A stretch of 64,000 nt of DNA from Streptomyces olivochromogenes (GCF_021538895.1 NZ_JADDRL010000036.1:20011-84010); one strand, 5' to 3'. Positions 1 to 8,703 are shown, counted from the first letter of the stretch. Numbers and translations are program-made. The notes: generated by a model from the letters alone, not told the origin.

Positions 1-47
1 AGTTCCTGAAGTCGCTGCGCAAGGACGAGGACCCCGAGAAGGACTGA
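1..47 (+). CDS. C-terminal end of an unidentified protein (partial)
   Basis: The window opens inside a reading frame that gives FLKSLRKDEDPEKD and then a TGA stop at 45-47. The tail is charged and lysine/aspartate-rich, like the cytoplasmic end of many proteins. Nothing upstream is visible, so the family cannot be named. The next gene is on the opposite strand, so this end is convergent with the ArsR-type gene that stops at 83. Confidence 0.5.
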   Translation, partial: FLKSLRKDEDPEKD

Positions 48-82
48 CGCGGCGGCGGCCGCCGTCCCGCGTGCGCGGCGGT

Positions 83-406
83 TCAGTCGCCCCTGAGCAC
101 CAGGTCCAGCAGTCCCGGGAAGCGGGCGTCGAACTCGGCCCGGCGCAGCCGGTTGACCCGCTTGGGGCCCTCGTCGCGCTGCTCGACCAGCCCCGCGCCG
201 CGCAGTACGGAGAAGTGGTGGCTGAGGGCCGCCTTCCCGACCGGCACGTCGAAGCTGCCGCAGCTGCGCGACCACTCGGCCGAGCCGGCCAGTTCCCGCA
301 CCAGCGCGAGCCGCACGGGGTCGGCGAGCGCGGCCAGCGCGGTGAGGACGGGGACGTCGTCGGGGTGGGTGTGCTCCGGGGCGGCCCGATGACCGGTGGT
401 GGCCAT
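83..406 (-). CDS. ArsR-family winged-helix transcriptional regulator
   Basis: This 107-residue protein has the ArsR/SmtB length and pattern. A helix with ALADPVRLALVRELAG is followed by a recognition-helix region (KAALSHHFSVLRGAGLVEQ) and a short wing. The N-terminus is histidine-containing (MATTGHRAAPEHTHPDD), but no classical metal-binding ELCVC motif is present, so the inducer may not be a metal. The ATG at 406 was chosen because the family domain begins shortly after it. It is divergent from the quinone oxidoreductase gene at 521, and the gap between them holds GAGTGT repeats. Local repression of that gene is the likely role, by inference from position. Confidence 0.85.
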   Translation of the reverse strand: MATTGHRAAPEHTHPDDVPVLTALAALADPVRLALVRELAGSAEWSRSCGSFDVPVGKAALSHHFSVLRGAGLVEQRDEGPKRVNRLRRAEFDARFPGLLDLVLRGD

Positions 407-448
407 GCCGTCCTCCTCACCGCCGCGTGTCCGCCGCGAAATCACTTG

Positions 449-487
449 CCGAGTGTTCGATGGAAACCATACACTCCCGAGTGTTCG
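449..487. promoter_or_regulatory. Candidate ArsR operator in the divergent promoter
   Basis: A perfect inverted repeat, ACACTC-CC-GAGTGT, lies at 471-484. A further copy of the half-site in the context CCGAGTGTTCG is at 449-459 and recurs at 477-487, 28 bp apart. The sites sit between the ArsR start (406) and the oxidoreductase start (521), where a dimeric repressor would act. No binding consensus for this regulator is known to me. Confidence 0.5.
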
Positions 488-520
488 CTTTTCGTTGAAC
501 AGTCGAGCCGGGGGTAAGGC

Positions 521-1495
521 ATGCGTGCGGTGCGGTTCCAGGAGTACGGCGGTCCCGAGGTCCTGAAGACGGTGGAGGCGGACGTGCCCGAGCCCGGACC
601 CGGGCAGGTGAGCGTCGACGTGGCGTACGCGGGCGTGAACTTCGCGGACCTGAAGGCCCGTTCGGAGGGCTACCGGGTCGGCGGGCTGCCGTACGTCCCC
701 GGTCTGGAGGTCTCCGGGCGGATCCGGGCGGTCGGGGCCGGCGTCGAGGGCCTGGCCGTCGGCCAGGAGGTGGCCGCGCTGACCGACGGCGGCGGATACG
801 CCGAGGTGACCGTGGCCGACGCGGTGACCGTCTTCCCGCTGCCGGCGGGCGTCGGCCTGCGCACGGCGGCCACCCTGACGACGGTGCTGCCCACGGCGTA
901 CGCGCTGGTGCACTCCGTGGGCCGGCTGCGCTCCGGCGAGACGGTGCTGGTGCAGGGCGCGGCGGGCGGAGTCGGCACCGTGGTGGGCCAGTTGGCGCGG
1001 GCGGCGGGCGCCGGGGCGGTGTACGGCGTGGTGTCCTCCGCGCCGAAGGCGGCGTACGCCAAGGACCACGGCTACGACGAGGTCTTCGTGGGCGCCTTCG
1101 AGCAGCCGGTACGGCAGGCGACCGGCGGCCGGGGAGTCGACCTCGCCCTGGACCCGGTGGGCGGCGAGACCCTGCGGGCGTCCCTGGACTCCCTGGCCGC
1201 CTTCGGCCGCCTGGTCTCCTACGGCAACGCGAGCTCGGCGGCGCCGTGGACCGCGGGCCCGCCGGAGCTGTACCCGCTCGGCAGGTCGGTCGCCGGCTTC
1301 TCCATCCTCAGCCTCACGACGACGGCCCCGGCGGAGCTCCGCCGCCTGGCCGAGCGGGCCTTCGAGAAGGCGGTCGACGGCACGGTGTCCCTCCCGGTGA
1401 CCGCGGAGTTCGCCCTCGCGGAGGCGGCACAGGCGCACCGGCTGATGGGCGCGCGCACGAGCACCGGCAAGCTCCTGCTGCGCGTGGCGGACTGA
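521..1495 (+). CDS. NADPH:quinone oxidoreductase-like zinc-free MDR protein
   Basis: This 324-residue protein belongs to the medium-chain dehydrogenase/reductase superfamily, quinone oxidoreductase branch. An N-terminal GroES-like barrel (YAGVNFADLKARSEGY, then VPGLEVSGRIRAVG) precedes a Rossmann nucleotide-binding segment with VQGAAGGVGTVVGQLAR. The cysteines that hold structural zinc in alcohol dehydrogenases are absent, as is usual for this branch. It probably reduces quinones or enals with NADPH in the cytoplasm. The gene has its own promoter region shared divergently with the ArsR regulator. The exact substrate cannot be read from the sequence. Confidence 0.88.
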   Translation: MRAVRFQEYGGPEVLKTVEADVPEPGPGQVSVDVAYAGVNFADLKARSEGYRVGGLPYVPGLEVSGRIRAVGAGVEGLAVGQEVAALTDGGGYAEVTVADAVTVFPLPAGVGLRTAATLTTVLPTAYALVHSVGRLRSGETVLVQGAAGGVGTVVGQLARAAGAGAVYGVVSSAPKAAYAKDHGYDEVFVGAFEQPVRQATGGRGVDLALDPVGGETLRASLDSLAAFGRLVSYGNASSAAPWTAGPPELYPLGRSVAGFSILSLTTTAPAELRRLAERAFEKAVDGTVSLPVTAEFALAEAAQAHRLMGARTSTGKLLLRVAD

Positions 1496-1498
1496 CAC

Positions 1499-1518
1499 CG
1501 ACCGCCCGCGCGCGGTCG
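1499..1518. terminator. Hairpin between convergent genes
   Basis: CGACCGC (1499-1505) pairs with GCGGTCG (1512-1518) around a 6-nt loop, followed by GTTTCG on the plus strand. It starts 4 nt after the oxidoreductase stop and lies before the end of the convergent gene at 1528. Confidence 0.5.
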
Positions 1519-1527
1519 TTTCGCTCC

Positions 1528-2295
1528 TCAGCGCAGCCGGGACGACGACAGGATCGACAGCAGGTGGGCCGGGACCATCACCCAGGTGATCGCGGCCAGC
1601 GCGCCCAGCGCCCACCGGGTCGGCTCGATCCCGCCGGTCGCCGTGTCCGCGACGGCCGCGGCGAGCAGGACCAGTGACGCCTCGATGCCGTTCGTCACCC
1701 GGTGGATCTTGAAGGCGGCCGCCAGCCGCCGCACCGTCGCCACGCCCTGGGAGCGCGGCCGGGTCGACTCGTCGTCGGCGACACCCAGCCCGCGCCGGGC
1801 CCGCGCCACGTCCACCAGGTCGGTCGAGGCCTTCAGCAGCACGACACCGAGCGCGGTGACGAGACCGACCGACAGCCAGCCGCCGAACCCGTTCTCGGCG
1901 GCGCGGAATCCGACGCCCGCCATCAGCGCCGCGTCGGCGAGGTAGGCGCCGAGGCGGTCGACGTAGATCCCCGCCGCGCTGTTCTGCCCCTTCCAGCGGG
2001 CGACTTCACCGTCGACGCAGTCGAAGAGGAGGAACAACTGCATGAGGATCACGGCGAGTACGGCACCGGTCAGACCCGGGATCAGCAGGGCGGCGCCGGC
2101 CGCGACGCCGCAGACGACCATCGTCCACGTCAACTGGTCCGGCGTGATGGGGGTGCGCACCAACTGGCGGGTGAACCGCAGGGAGACGCTCCGCATGTAC
2201 AGCCGGCCCGCCCAGTGTTCGCCGTTGCGGCTCGCCAGCTTGGCCTGCGGCTGGCAGACCTCCCGCAGATCCTCCAGTACCGGAGCAGCAACCAT
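1528..2295 (-). CDS. CDP-alcohol phosphatidyltransferase family membrane protein, active-site variant
   Basis: The 255-residue protein has several hydrophobic segments after an N-terminal soluble stretch. It carries the CDP-alcohol phosphotransferase signature. D92, D95 and G96 are followed by A99-R100, then eight residues, G109 and D113. The position of the fourth aspartate, the usual catalytic base, is alanine (A117, in DRLGAYLAD). Normal members move a phosphoalcohol from CDP-diacylglycerol or CDP-alcohol in the membrane. This one may have an altered mechanism, another base, or no activity. The ATG at 2295 (MVAAPVLEDL) is preferred; an in-frame GTG lies just upstream. It is convergent with the quinone oxidoreductase. 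Confidence 0.8.
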   Translation of the reverse strand: MVAAPVLEDLREVCQPQAKLASRNGEHWAGRLYMRSVSLRFTRQLVRTPITPDQLTWTMVVCGVAAGAALLIPGLTGAVLAVILMQLFLLFDCVDGEVARWKGQNSAAGIYVDRLGAYLADAALMAGVGFRAAENGFGGWLSVGLVTALGVVLLKASTDLVDVARARRGLGVADDESTRPRSQGVATVRRLAAAFKIHRVTNGIEASLVLLAAAVADTATGGIEPTRWALGALAAITWVMVPAHLLSILSSSRLR

Positions 2296-2410
2296 GACCC
2301 GTCCTCCCGCCCGATGTGATCGGGACAGGGTACAGAGGGGTGATCGGATCGCCGACACGGTGGGCCGGATACGCGTTGCCCCGTTCTTTCCGGCGGCGGA
2401 GAGTGGACGT

Positions 2411-3415
2411 ATGGATCAGACATCGGTGAGCGGCCCGAGGCCCTCGTCCCGTATCCCGACCATCGATCTGCGGCCCTGGCTGAGCGGGGACGCCGAGGCG
2501 CGCGCCGGTCTCGCCCGTACCGTCGACCAGGCCCTGCAGAACGCCGGGTTCCTGCTCGTCACCGGGCACGGTGTGGACCCCGGGCTGCGCCGTGACGTCC
2601 GGGGGGCCGCGCGCGCGTTCTTCGCGCTGCCCGTGGAGGTCAAGGAGGCCTACGCGGCGAAGGTGGGCGGGCGCGGCTGGCTCGGTCCGGGGGCCGAGGC
2701 CAACGGGTACGCGGAGGGGACCGAGACCCCGCCCGATCTGAAGGAGTCGCTGACGTTCGCGACGCACGAGCCGTTCGAGGATCCGGTCGTCAACGCCGAG
2801 TGGTACGCGCCCAATGTGTGGCCCCGCGAGGTTCCCCGGCTCCGGCCGCTGTGCGAGGAGTACCTGGAGCGGATGGCCGGGCTGGAACGGGAGCTGCTGT
2901 CCCTGCTGGGGTACGCCCTCGGGCTCGAACGCGACTTCTTCGCACGGCACATGGACCGTCCGACGTACGGCTTCAACATCAACTGGTATCCGGGGACGGA
3001 CGTCGTCGGCGCGCCACGGCCCGGCCAGTTCCGGATCGGACCGCACACCGACTTCGGGACCGTCACCATCCTCGACCGGCAGGCGGGCCGGGGCGGGTTG
3101 CAGGTGTACACGGACCCCGCGGACGGCGGAGTCGGCTGGGCGGACGCGCCCTACGATCCGGCCGCCTTCACCGTCAACCTCGGTGATCTCATGGCCCGTT
3201 GGACCGGTGACCGGTGGCGTTCGGGCCGGCACCGCGTGCTGCCGCCGCCCGCGGACGCGCCCACCGAGGAGTTGATGTCCCTCGTCTACTTCGGCGAGTG
3301 CACCCCGGGGACGCTCGTAGAGTCCGTGCCGGCGCCCGTGGGGCGGGTGGCGTACCCGCCCGTGGACTCGCACGTCTACCTGCGGGAGAAGCTGGATTCG
3401 ATCACCGTGGAGTGA
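2411..3415 (+). CDS. Isopenicillin N synthase-like Fe(II)/2-oxoglutarate dioxygenase family protein
   Basis: The 334-residue protein has an N-terminal DIOX_N-like segment (IPTIDLRPWLSGD, then AGFLLVTGHGVDPGLR) and a jelly-roll catalytic domain. The iron ligands are visible: His and Asp in GPHTDFGTVTIL, and the distal His in SGRHRVLPP. The RxS motif that normally binds the 2-oxoglutarate or substrate carboxylate is not evident: the aligned triplet reads LMS in EELMSLVYF, with leucine in place of arginine. Cosubstrate binding may therefore differ. It stands on the plus strand upstream of the condensation-domain gene, with a strong hairpin between them. Substrate unknown. Confidence 0.85.
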   Translation: MDQTSVSGPRPSSRIPTIDLRPWLSGDAEARAGLARTVDQALQNAGFLLVTGHGVDPGLRRDVRGAARAFFALPVEVKEAYAAKVGGRGWLGPGAEANGYAEGTETPPDLKESLTFATHEPFEDPVVNAEWYAPNVWPREVPRLRPLCEEYLERMAGLERELLSLLGYALGLERDFFARHMDRPTYGFNINWYPGTDVVGAPRPGQFRIGPHTDFGTVTILDRQAGRGGLQVYTDPADGGVGWADAPYDPAAFTVNLGDLMARWTGDRWRSGRHRVLPPPADAPTEELMSLVYFGECTPGTLVESVPAPVGRVAYPPVDSHVYLREKLDSITVE

Positions 3416-3500
3416 TCGCTTCGGCGTTCGAGCCTCCCCTCGTTCCGGTCAAAAGCCGCGGCACGGCATGTCCCGGTCGCGTCTCGCGGCATTCCCTTGA

Positions 3501-3525
3501 AGGGGACCCGATCAACGGGTCCCCT
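3501..3525 (+). terminator. Perfect 10-bp hairpin before the condensation-domain gene
   Basis: AGGGGACCCG (3501-3510) and CGGGTCCCCT (3516-3525) enclose the loop ATCAA. It lies 86 nt after the oxygenase stop and only 20 nt before the GTG of the next gene. It may end the oxygenase transcript or act in the leader of the downstream gene. Confidence 0.65.
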
Positions 3526-3545
3526 CTTGCGATCGGAGTTGGCCC

Positions 3546-4931
3546 GTGCGAATCACCGACATCCAACGCTGCGAGGTCCGGCCGGGACGACTCGTCGAGT
3601 GGACGCTCAGTCCGGCGACCGTCGCGGCCGCCTCCGGGCTGCCGGAGGACTCCCGGCCGCCGGCGTACATCCAGGAGTCGCACCTCAGGACGGCCCGCTG
3701 CGTGCGCGAGGACGGGCTGTTCGTGCCGACCTGGCTCGGTACGGCGTTCGACCTCCCGGGGCGGGTGGATCTCGACGTGCTCCAGGCGGCGCTGCGCGAC
3801 TGGACGCTGCGCCACGAGACGCTGCGCAGCGGCTTCCGCTGGGACGGTGACGAGCTGCGCCGGTTCACGCTGGACGCGGACACGGTGTCCCTGCGCCGGG
3901 AGGTGGTCGGCGACTTCACCGACGCCTCGGCGCTGGTCCGGCACCTCCAGGACCGGTTCGACGTGGCGGCCGACGCGCTGGCCTGGCCGAACCTGATCTA
4001 CGCGGCGGTCGTCCGGGACGACGGCACCAGCGTGTACATGGCCTTCGACCACAGCAACGTCGACGCCTACTCCCTCCACGGCATCCCCGCCGACATCCAC
4101 GAGCTGTACGCGACGGGCGCCGAGGGGTGCGACCGCGTGCGGCCGGAACCGGCCGCCAGTTACGTGGACTTCTGCGAGATCGAGCGGGCGGACGCGGACC
4201 GGATCGACGAGGGCCACGACATCGTGGGCCGCTGGCGGGAGTTCATCCGGCGGTGCGACGGAACGCTGCCCGGTTTCCCGGTGGACCTGGGCCTGGAGCC
4301 GGGCGGCCGGCTGCCCACCCAGCGGATGATGAGCGAGCCGCTCGTGGACGCGGACACGGCCGCCGCCTTCGAGGCGTACTGCCGGCCCTTCGGCGGCAGC
4401 CTGGTCGGGCTGCTGGCCGCGACCGGCCTGATCGTCCACGAGCTCGGCGGGCAGTCGGTGTACCGCACGGTGGTGCCGTTCCACACCCGGGTGAAGTCGC
4501 GCTGGTCGCGGTCGGTGGGCTGGTACGTCGGGGGCGCGCCGATCGAGGTCCCGGTGGCGCGGACGCCCGACCTGCCGAGCGCGCTGCGGGCCGTGCGCGC
4601 CGAGTTGCAGGCCGCCCGCCCGCTGGCGCGCATGCCGCTCGCCCGGGTGCTGCGCCTGCTCGGCGCCGACTTCCGCCCGACGTCACCGGACCTGTACTCG
4701 ATCGTGTCGTTCGTCGACGCCCGGGGCATCGCCGGCTCCGAGCGGTGGGCCGAGCAGAAGGCGTACGGGCTGATGCGGGTGTCGTACGGCGACCAGGTGT
4801 GCGCGTGGGTCAACCGGCTGCACGAGGGCCTGTGGTTCGCGAGCCGCTACCCGGACACCGATGTCGCGTACAAGAACATGCGGCTGTACGTCGAGCGGCT
4901 GCGGGATCACATCGCCTCGACCGTGGCGTAA
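3546..4931 (+). CDS. Stand-alone condensation-domain (acyltransferase-fold) protein
   Basis: This 461-residue protein looks like a single NRPS condensation or PapA-type acyltransferase domain. The region near residue 170 reads DHSNVDAY, matching HHxxxDG with the second (catalytic) histidine and the aspartate kept, the first His replaced by Asp and Gly by Ala. A later stretch (VVPFHTRVKSRW, GWYVGGAPIEV) matches the usual second half of the fold. There are no adenylation or carrier domains nearby. It starts at GTG 3546. It probably joins or transfers an acyl or amino group to a small molecule, but no partner enzyme is obvious apart from the oxygenase upstream. Confidence 0.75.
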   Translation: MRITDIQRCEVRPGRLVEWTLSPATVAAASGLPEDSRPPAYIQESHLRTARCVREDGLFVPTWLGTAFDLPGRVDLDVLQAALRDWTLRHETLRSGFRWDGDELRRFTLDADTVSLRREVVGDFTDASALVRHLQDRFDVAADALAWPNLIYAAVVRDDGTSVYMAFDHSNVDAYSLHGIPADIHELYATGAEGCDRVRPEPAASYVDFCEIERADADRIDEGHDIVGRWREFIRRCDGTLPGFPVDLGLEPGGRLPTQRMMSEPLVDADTAAAFEAYCRPFGGSLVGLLAATGLIVHELGGQSVYRTVVPFHTRVKSRWSRSVGWYVGGAPIEVPVARTPDLPSALRAVRAELQAARPLARMPLARVLRLLGADFRPTSPDLYSIVSFVDARGIAGSERWAEQKAYGLMRVSYGDQVCAWVNRLHEGLWFASRYPDTDVAYKNMRLYVERLRDHIASTVA

Positions 4932-5022
4932 CGGGGCGCGCCGGATTCGTGACCCAACGGTCATCCCTGACTCTGGTCCGAATCAACTCCCCCTTCCTAC
5001 ACTGGTGTTGAGGGGGGATGCG

Positions 5023-7143
5023 GTGCACAGACGTCTGCATGGACGCGGGGCCCTGTTCGACACGGATCCGCCCGGGCTCGCTCCGCGGCTCCTGGGTCTG
5101 CGCCCCTACCAGCACCGTGCGCATCCGTTCGAGCACCCGGCGGAGCTGCCCTTCGTCGTGCTCACCGGGGCCCGGGGGCTGGGCAAGAGCGCGGTGCTCG
5201 ACGAGCTGCGGGAGGCCTACAAGGGGCACACTCCGGTCGCCTTGGCCGACTGTGCGGAGCAGCAGTTCGCGGGGCCGCCCGCGGACCGGCCGGCCGAGTC
5301 CTGGTCGCCGGTGGCGCAGGCGCTGCTGGTGATCGCCGAGCAGCTCGCCGAGCCGGTCACCGGCGCCGGCCGGATCACCTTCCCCCGGCTGATGTCGGGG
5401 CTGGTGGCGGTGGCCGCGGGCGGCTGGAGCGACGCCGACTCGGAGCGGATCCGGCGCGAGGTGGAGCGGATCCTGCTGCTGAACGAGAGCGGGTCGTGGA
5501 TCAGCAGCTTCGCCGGGCGGTGGGCGGGCAAGGTGGCGGCGAAGGTGGTCGCCGCGGCGACCGGCACCGGGCCGTTCCTGTCGGGGGCGGTGGAGGCCAC
5601 CCTGGAGTCCGTCGCCGAGGGGTTCGCGAGCCGGCGGCACCAGAAGGCGTCGGTCTGGTACCGGACGTATCCGAACGCGGGCGGCAACGCCAAGCGCGGC
5701 CTCATCCTGCTGTCCGGGCACTTCCGGGCGGGCGGCACCTCCCGCGAGCACGCCGAGCGGTATCTGGTGCGGGCGCTGCTCGCCGACCTGACCGAGGCCT
5801 ACACGGGCGTGCTGCCCCGCATGCAGCGCCTCGGACGGCCGCTCGTGCTCCTGGACAACGCGCAGAGCGCGCCCGGCCCCGGGCTCGTGGAGGCCGTGCT
5901 GCGGGACCGGTCGGAGGGCATCGCCGACCAGGTGGCGTTCGTCGGCGCGCTGCGCGGCGACGGGCGGGAGGCGCTGCGCAACGCCGTGCGCCGGGCGCTG
6001 CCCGAGGTGGCGCGGCGCGGCGAGTGGACGCCGGACCCGGCCGTGCCCTCCTCGCGGGCCCTCGTCGTCTCCCTGCCGCCCCTCTCCCCCGACGACACGC
6101 TGCACATCGTGGGCGCGGTCTGCGGCGAGATCCCGGTGCCGCCCCAACTTCCGCACGCCGCACACCGGTTGACCGGCGGAAATCCGCTGGGCATCGGACT
6201 GCTCGCGGAGTCGGCCGCCCAGCACCTGCCCCAGGTCTCCTCGCTCGGCGAACTGCTGACCGCCGACGTCCGGCTGAGCGAGGACACCGACGGCTGTCCC
6301 GCCTACCGCGAACTCCTCGACCGGCTGGTGCCCGCCGACCGGCTGGACGAGCTGACCGTGCTGGCCGCCGCCCACGACCACGACTCGGCCTGCGCGCTGG
6401 CCGCGGCCCTGCTCCCGGACGACTTCGGCCCGTCGGACGTCCGCGCGTTACAGACCCGGCTGGCCCAGGAGGGACTGCCGGGCGCGCCGGGCCGGTTCGT
6501 CGGCGACCCCTTCGTACGGACCCTGCTGCTGCTCCGGCTGCATCTGCGGGGCACCGACCACGGGGCGTGGCGCACGGCGCACGAGACGCTGATCGCGCAC
6601 TACGGCCACGACGGCCGGGACGGAGCGGCGGACGCACCGGAACGTTCCCGCTACCGGCTGCACCACGAACTCGCCCTGGGGACGACCGAGTCGGCGGTCG
6701 CCCATCTGCGCGACACCTTCCCCACCCGCGACACCCGCGCCTGGCTGCGCACCCTGTGCTTCATCGCCTCGGCACCGTACTTCCACGCGCACGACGCCGA
6801 GGGCCGCGACTTCACCGGCCGGGGCGACCGGCGCGCCGCCGTCGCCCTGGGCCGCACGGACGCCGAGCACGAGGTGCCTCAGGACGTGGATGCCGTACTG
6901 CACCTGCGCGTAAGGCGGTTGCTGCACGCCGTGTGGCAGCTGGCCGATCCGCTGGTGCTGCCCGATCCGAAGGTCTGCGACCGGCTGCGGTTCGAGCTGG
7001 AGCAGTTGTCCAACCTGCGGCCCGCGGGCAACGCGCTGCTGTGGCGGGCGTCGCGGGACTGGCCGGCGGCCGCGCTCGCCGGACGCCCGCTGGACGCCCC
7101 CGACGACGAGGACGACCCGGACGACCGGAGCGGGGAGGCGTGA
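5023..7143 (+). CDS. P-loop ATPase of unknown function (STAND-like)
   Basis: The predicted product is 706 residues. A Walker A motif, GARGLGKS, is at residues 49-56. A Walker B-like LVLLDN lies near residue 277 and probable sensor and helical regions follow. It has no clear membrane segment. The layout of an N-terminal P-loop and a long helical C-terminus resembles STAND or AAA-type signalling ATPases, but no effector domain is recognised. GTG 5023 is chosen because AGGGGGG at 5011-5017 is a good ribosome-binding site. The stop overlaps the next start by one base, so it is translationally coupled to the periplasmic-binding-fold protein and likely works with it. Confidence 0.7.
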   Translation: MHRRLHGRGALFDTDPPGLAPRLLGLRPYQHRAHPFEHPAELPFVVLTGARGLGKSAVLDELREAYKGHTPVALADCAEQQFAGPPADRPAESWSPVAQALLVIAEQLAEPVTGAGRITFPRLMSGLVAVAAGGWSDADSERIRREVERILLLNESGSWISSFAGRWAGKVAAKVVAAATGTGPFLSGAVEATLESVAEGFASRRHQKASVWYRTYPNAGGNAKRGLILLSGHFRAGGTSREHAERYLVRALLADLTEAYTGVLPRMQRLGRPLVLLDNAQSAPGPGLVEAVLRDRSEGIADQVAFVGALRGDGREALRNAVRRALPEVARRGEWTPDPAVPSSRALVVSLPPLSPDDTLHIVGAVCGEIPVPPQLPHAAHRLTGGNPLGIGLLAESAAQHLPQVSSLGELLTADVRLSEDTDGCPAYRELLDRLVPADRLDELTVLAAAHDHDSACALAAALLPDDFGPSDVRALQTRLAQEGLPGAPGRFVGDPFVRTLLLLRLHLRGTDHGAWRTAHETLIAHYGHDGRDGAADAPERSRYRLHHELALGTTESAVAHLRDTFPTRDTRAWLRTLCFIASAPYFHAHDAEGRDFTGRGDRRAAVALGRTDAEHEVPQDVDAVLHLRVRRLLHAVWQLADPLVLPDPKVCDRLRFELEQLSNLRPAGNALLWRASRDWPAAALAGRPLDAPDDEDDPDDRSGEA

Positions 7144-8690
7144 TGGCGCGCAGGGGCCTGGGCACATGGGTGCGCGAGGGCGTCTGGGAGATCCCGCTCC
7201 GCCGCTATCTGGCACTGCTCGTCACGGCGGGCCTGGTGACCGGCGCGGTCTTCGCCGTGCGCGGCCTCACGCACGACGACCGGTCCTGCGCGCCCGGGGT
7301 GGTCCGGCCCCGGGGCAGTACCGAGTGCGTGGGCGTGGCGACGACGGCGTACGACTTCGGGCGGCCCCAACTGCGGGACGCGGTGCGGGCGATCCAGCGG
7401 GAGAACGACCGGCTCAAGCCGGGGAGTTATGTGACGGTGGCGGTGATGCTGCCGTACACCTCGGCCGCCCCGGCCAGCCTGAGCGACATCCAGCACGAGC
7501 TCCAGGGCGCGTACTTGGCGCAGTACCAGGCCAATCACGACTCCAACGGCGAGGCCCCGGCGATCCGGCTGGTGCTGGCCAACCCCGGGGCGACCGGCCT
7601 GCATTGGAAGGAGACGGTCGACCGGCTGGCGGCGATGACCGGGGGCGCGGACCGGCTGCGGGCGGTCGCCGGGGTCGGGCAGAGCACGGACAACAACAAG
7701 AAGGCGGTCGAACGGCTGACCCGGCTGGGGATTCCGGTGGTCGGCTCCTCCATCACCGCCGACGACCTGGCCAACGGGCAGGGCGGCAAGGACCCCTTCC
7801 CGGGGCTGGCCCGGGTCTCGCCGACCAACACCGACGAGGCCCGCGCGCTGGCCTCGTTCGCCAAGGTGAGCGCGGGCCGGGCGCTGCTGGTGTACGACAA
7901 GCCGGGCGACCCGTACACGCGCACGCTGCAGACGTCGTTCGCCGCGCTGATCAAGGGCTCGCCCTACGAGCCGCAACCGTTCACCCCGCCCGCCGACCGC
8001 AGCCAGGAGGGCACCACCGCCAACACCTTCCGGCAGATCACCCACCTGGTGTGCGACACGTCCAAGGAGACGGACACGATCCTGTTCGCGGGCCGGCACA
8101 CCCAGCTGCGGCAGTTCATCAACGCGCTCGGCGGGCGGGGCTGCCAGGACCGGAAGTTCACGCTGCTGACCGGGGACGAGGGCTCGTACCTGACCGGCGA
8201 GAAGGACCTGGACCGCGGCGCCCTGCGGCACCACCTCGCCGTCCGCTACACCTCCCTCGCCCACCCGGACGCCTGGGCCCGGGACCCGGCGCGGACCGGC
8301 GGCTCGGCGCGCGAGGCGGCGGCGCTCCAGCGGCTGCTGGCGAGCGCCGAGCGCGAGCCGGTCGGGCCGATCGGCACGGTCGCGCTGGACGACGGGCAGC
8401 TGATCATCGCGTACGACGCGATGCGGCTGGCCGTGAAGGGCGTCCGCGAGGCCGTGCCGGAGGGGAGGAAGATCCCGGCGCTCTCCGACGTCGGCCTGCA
8501 GTGGCCGCAGGTGAAGGGGTCGCTGCGGGTGGACGGGGCGAGCGGCTGGATCTGCCTGGACGTGCACGGCAATCCGTACGACAAGGCCGTACCGATCGTG
8601 GAGCTCACCCCGGAGGGTGGCTCCCGGTTCGTACGGATCGCCTGGCCGGAGGGGAAGCCGCCGGCGAAGGAGTGCCTGCCGCCGTCCTAG
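7143..8690 (+). CDS. Membrane-anchored type 1 periplasmic-binding-fold protein
   Basis: The 515-residue protein has one transmembrane helix at about residues 22-39 with a positively charged cytoplasmic start. An extracellular domain follows, resembling branched-chain amino-acid or ABC-type substrate-binding proteins. Evidence includes VAVMLPYTSA, AVAGVGQSTDNNKKAVE, IPVVGSSITADDL and ARVSPTNTDEARAL. There is no lipobox. Four or more cysteines in the outer domain could form disulfides. No permease gene is adjacent, so import is doubtful and ligand sensing is more plausible. Its ATG overlaps the TGA of the ATPase gene by one base (TGATG), so the two are probably made in equal amounts. Confidence 0.7.
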   Translation: MARRGLGTWVREGVWEIPLRRYLALLVTAGLVTGAVFAVRGLTHDDRSCAPGVVRPRGSTECVGVATTAYDFGRPQLRDAVRAIQRENDRLKPGSYVTVAVMLPYTSAAPASLSDIQHELQGAYLAQYQANHDSNGEAPAIRLVLANPGATGLHWKETVDRLAAMTGGADRLRAVAGVGQSTDNNKKAVERLTRLGIPVVGSSITADDLANGQGGKDPFPGLARVSPTNTDEARALASFAKVSAGRALLVYDKPGDPYTRTLQTSFAALIKGSPYEPQPFTPPADRSQEGTTANTFRQITHLVCDTSKETDTILFAGRHTQLRQFINALGGRGCQDRKFTLLTGDEGSYLTGEKDLDRGALRHHLAVRYTSLAHPDAWARDPARTGGSAREAAALQRLLASAEREPVGPIGTVALDDGQLIIAYDAMRLAVKGVREAVPEGRKIPALSDVGLQWPQVKGSLRVDGASGWICLDVHGNPYDKAVPIVELTPEGGSRFVRIAWPEGKPPAKECLPPS

Positions 8691-8703
8691 GCACTGTCCC
8701 CAG

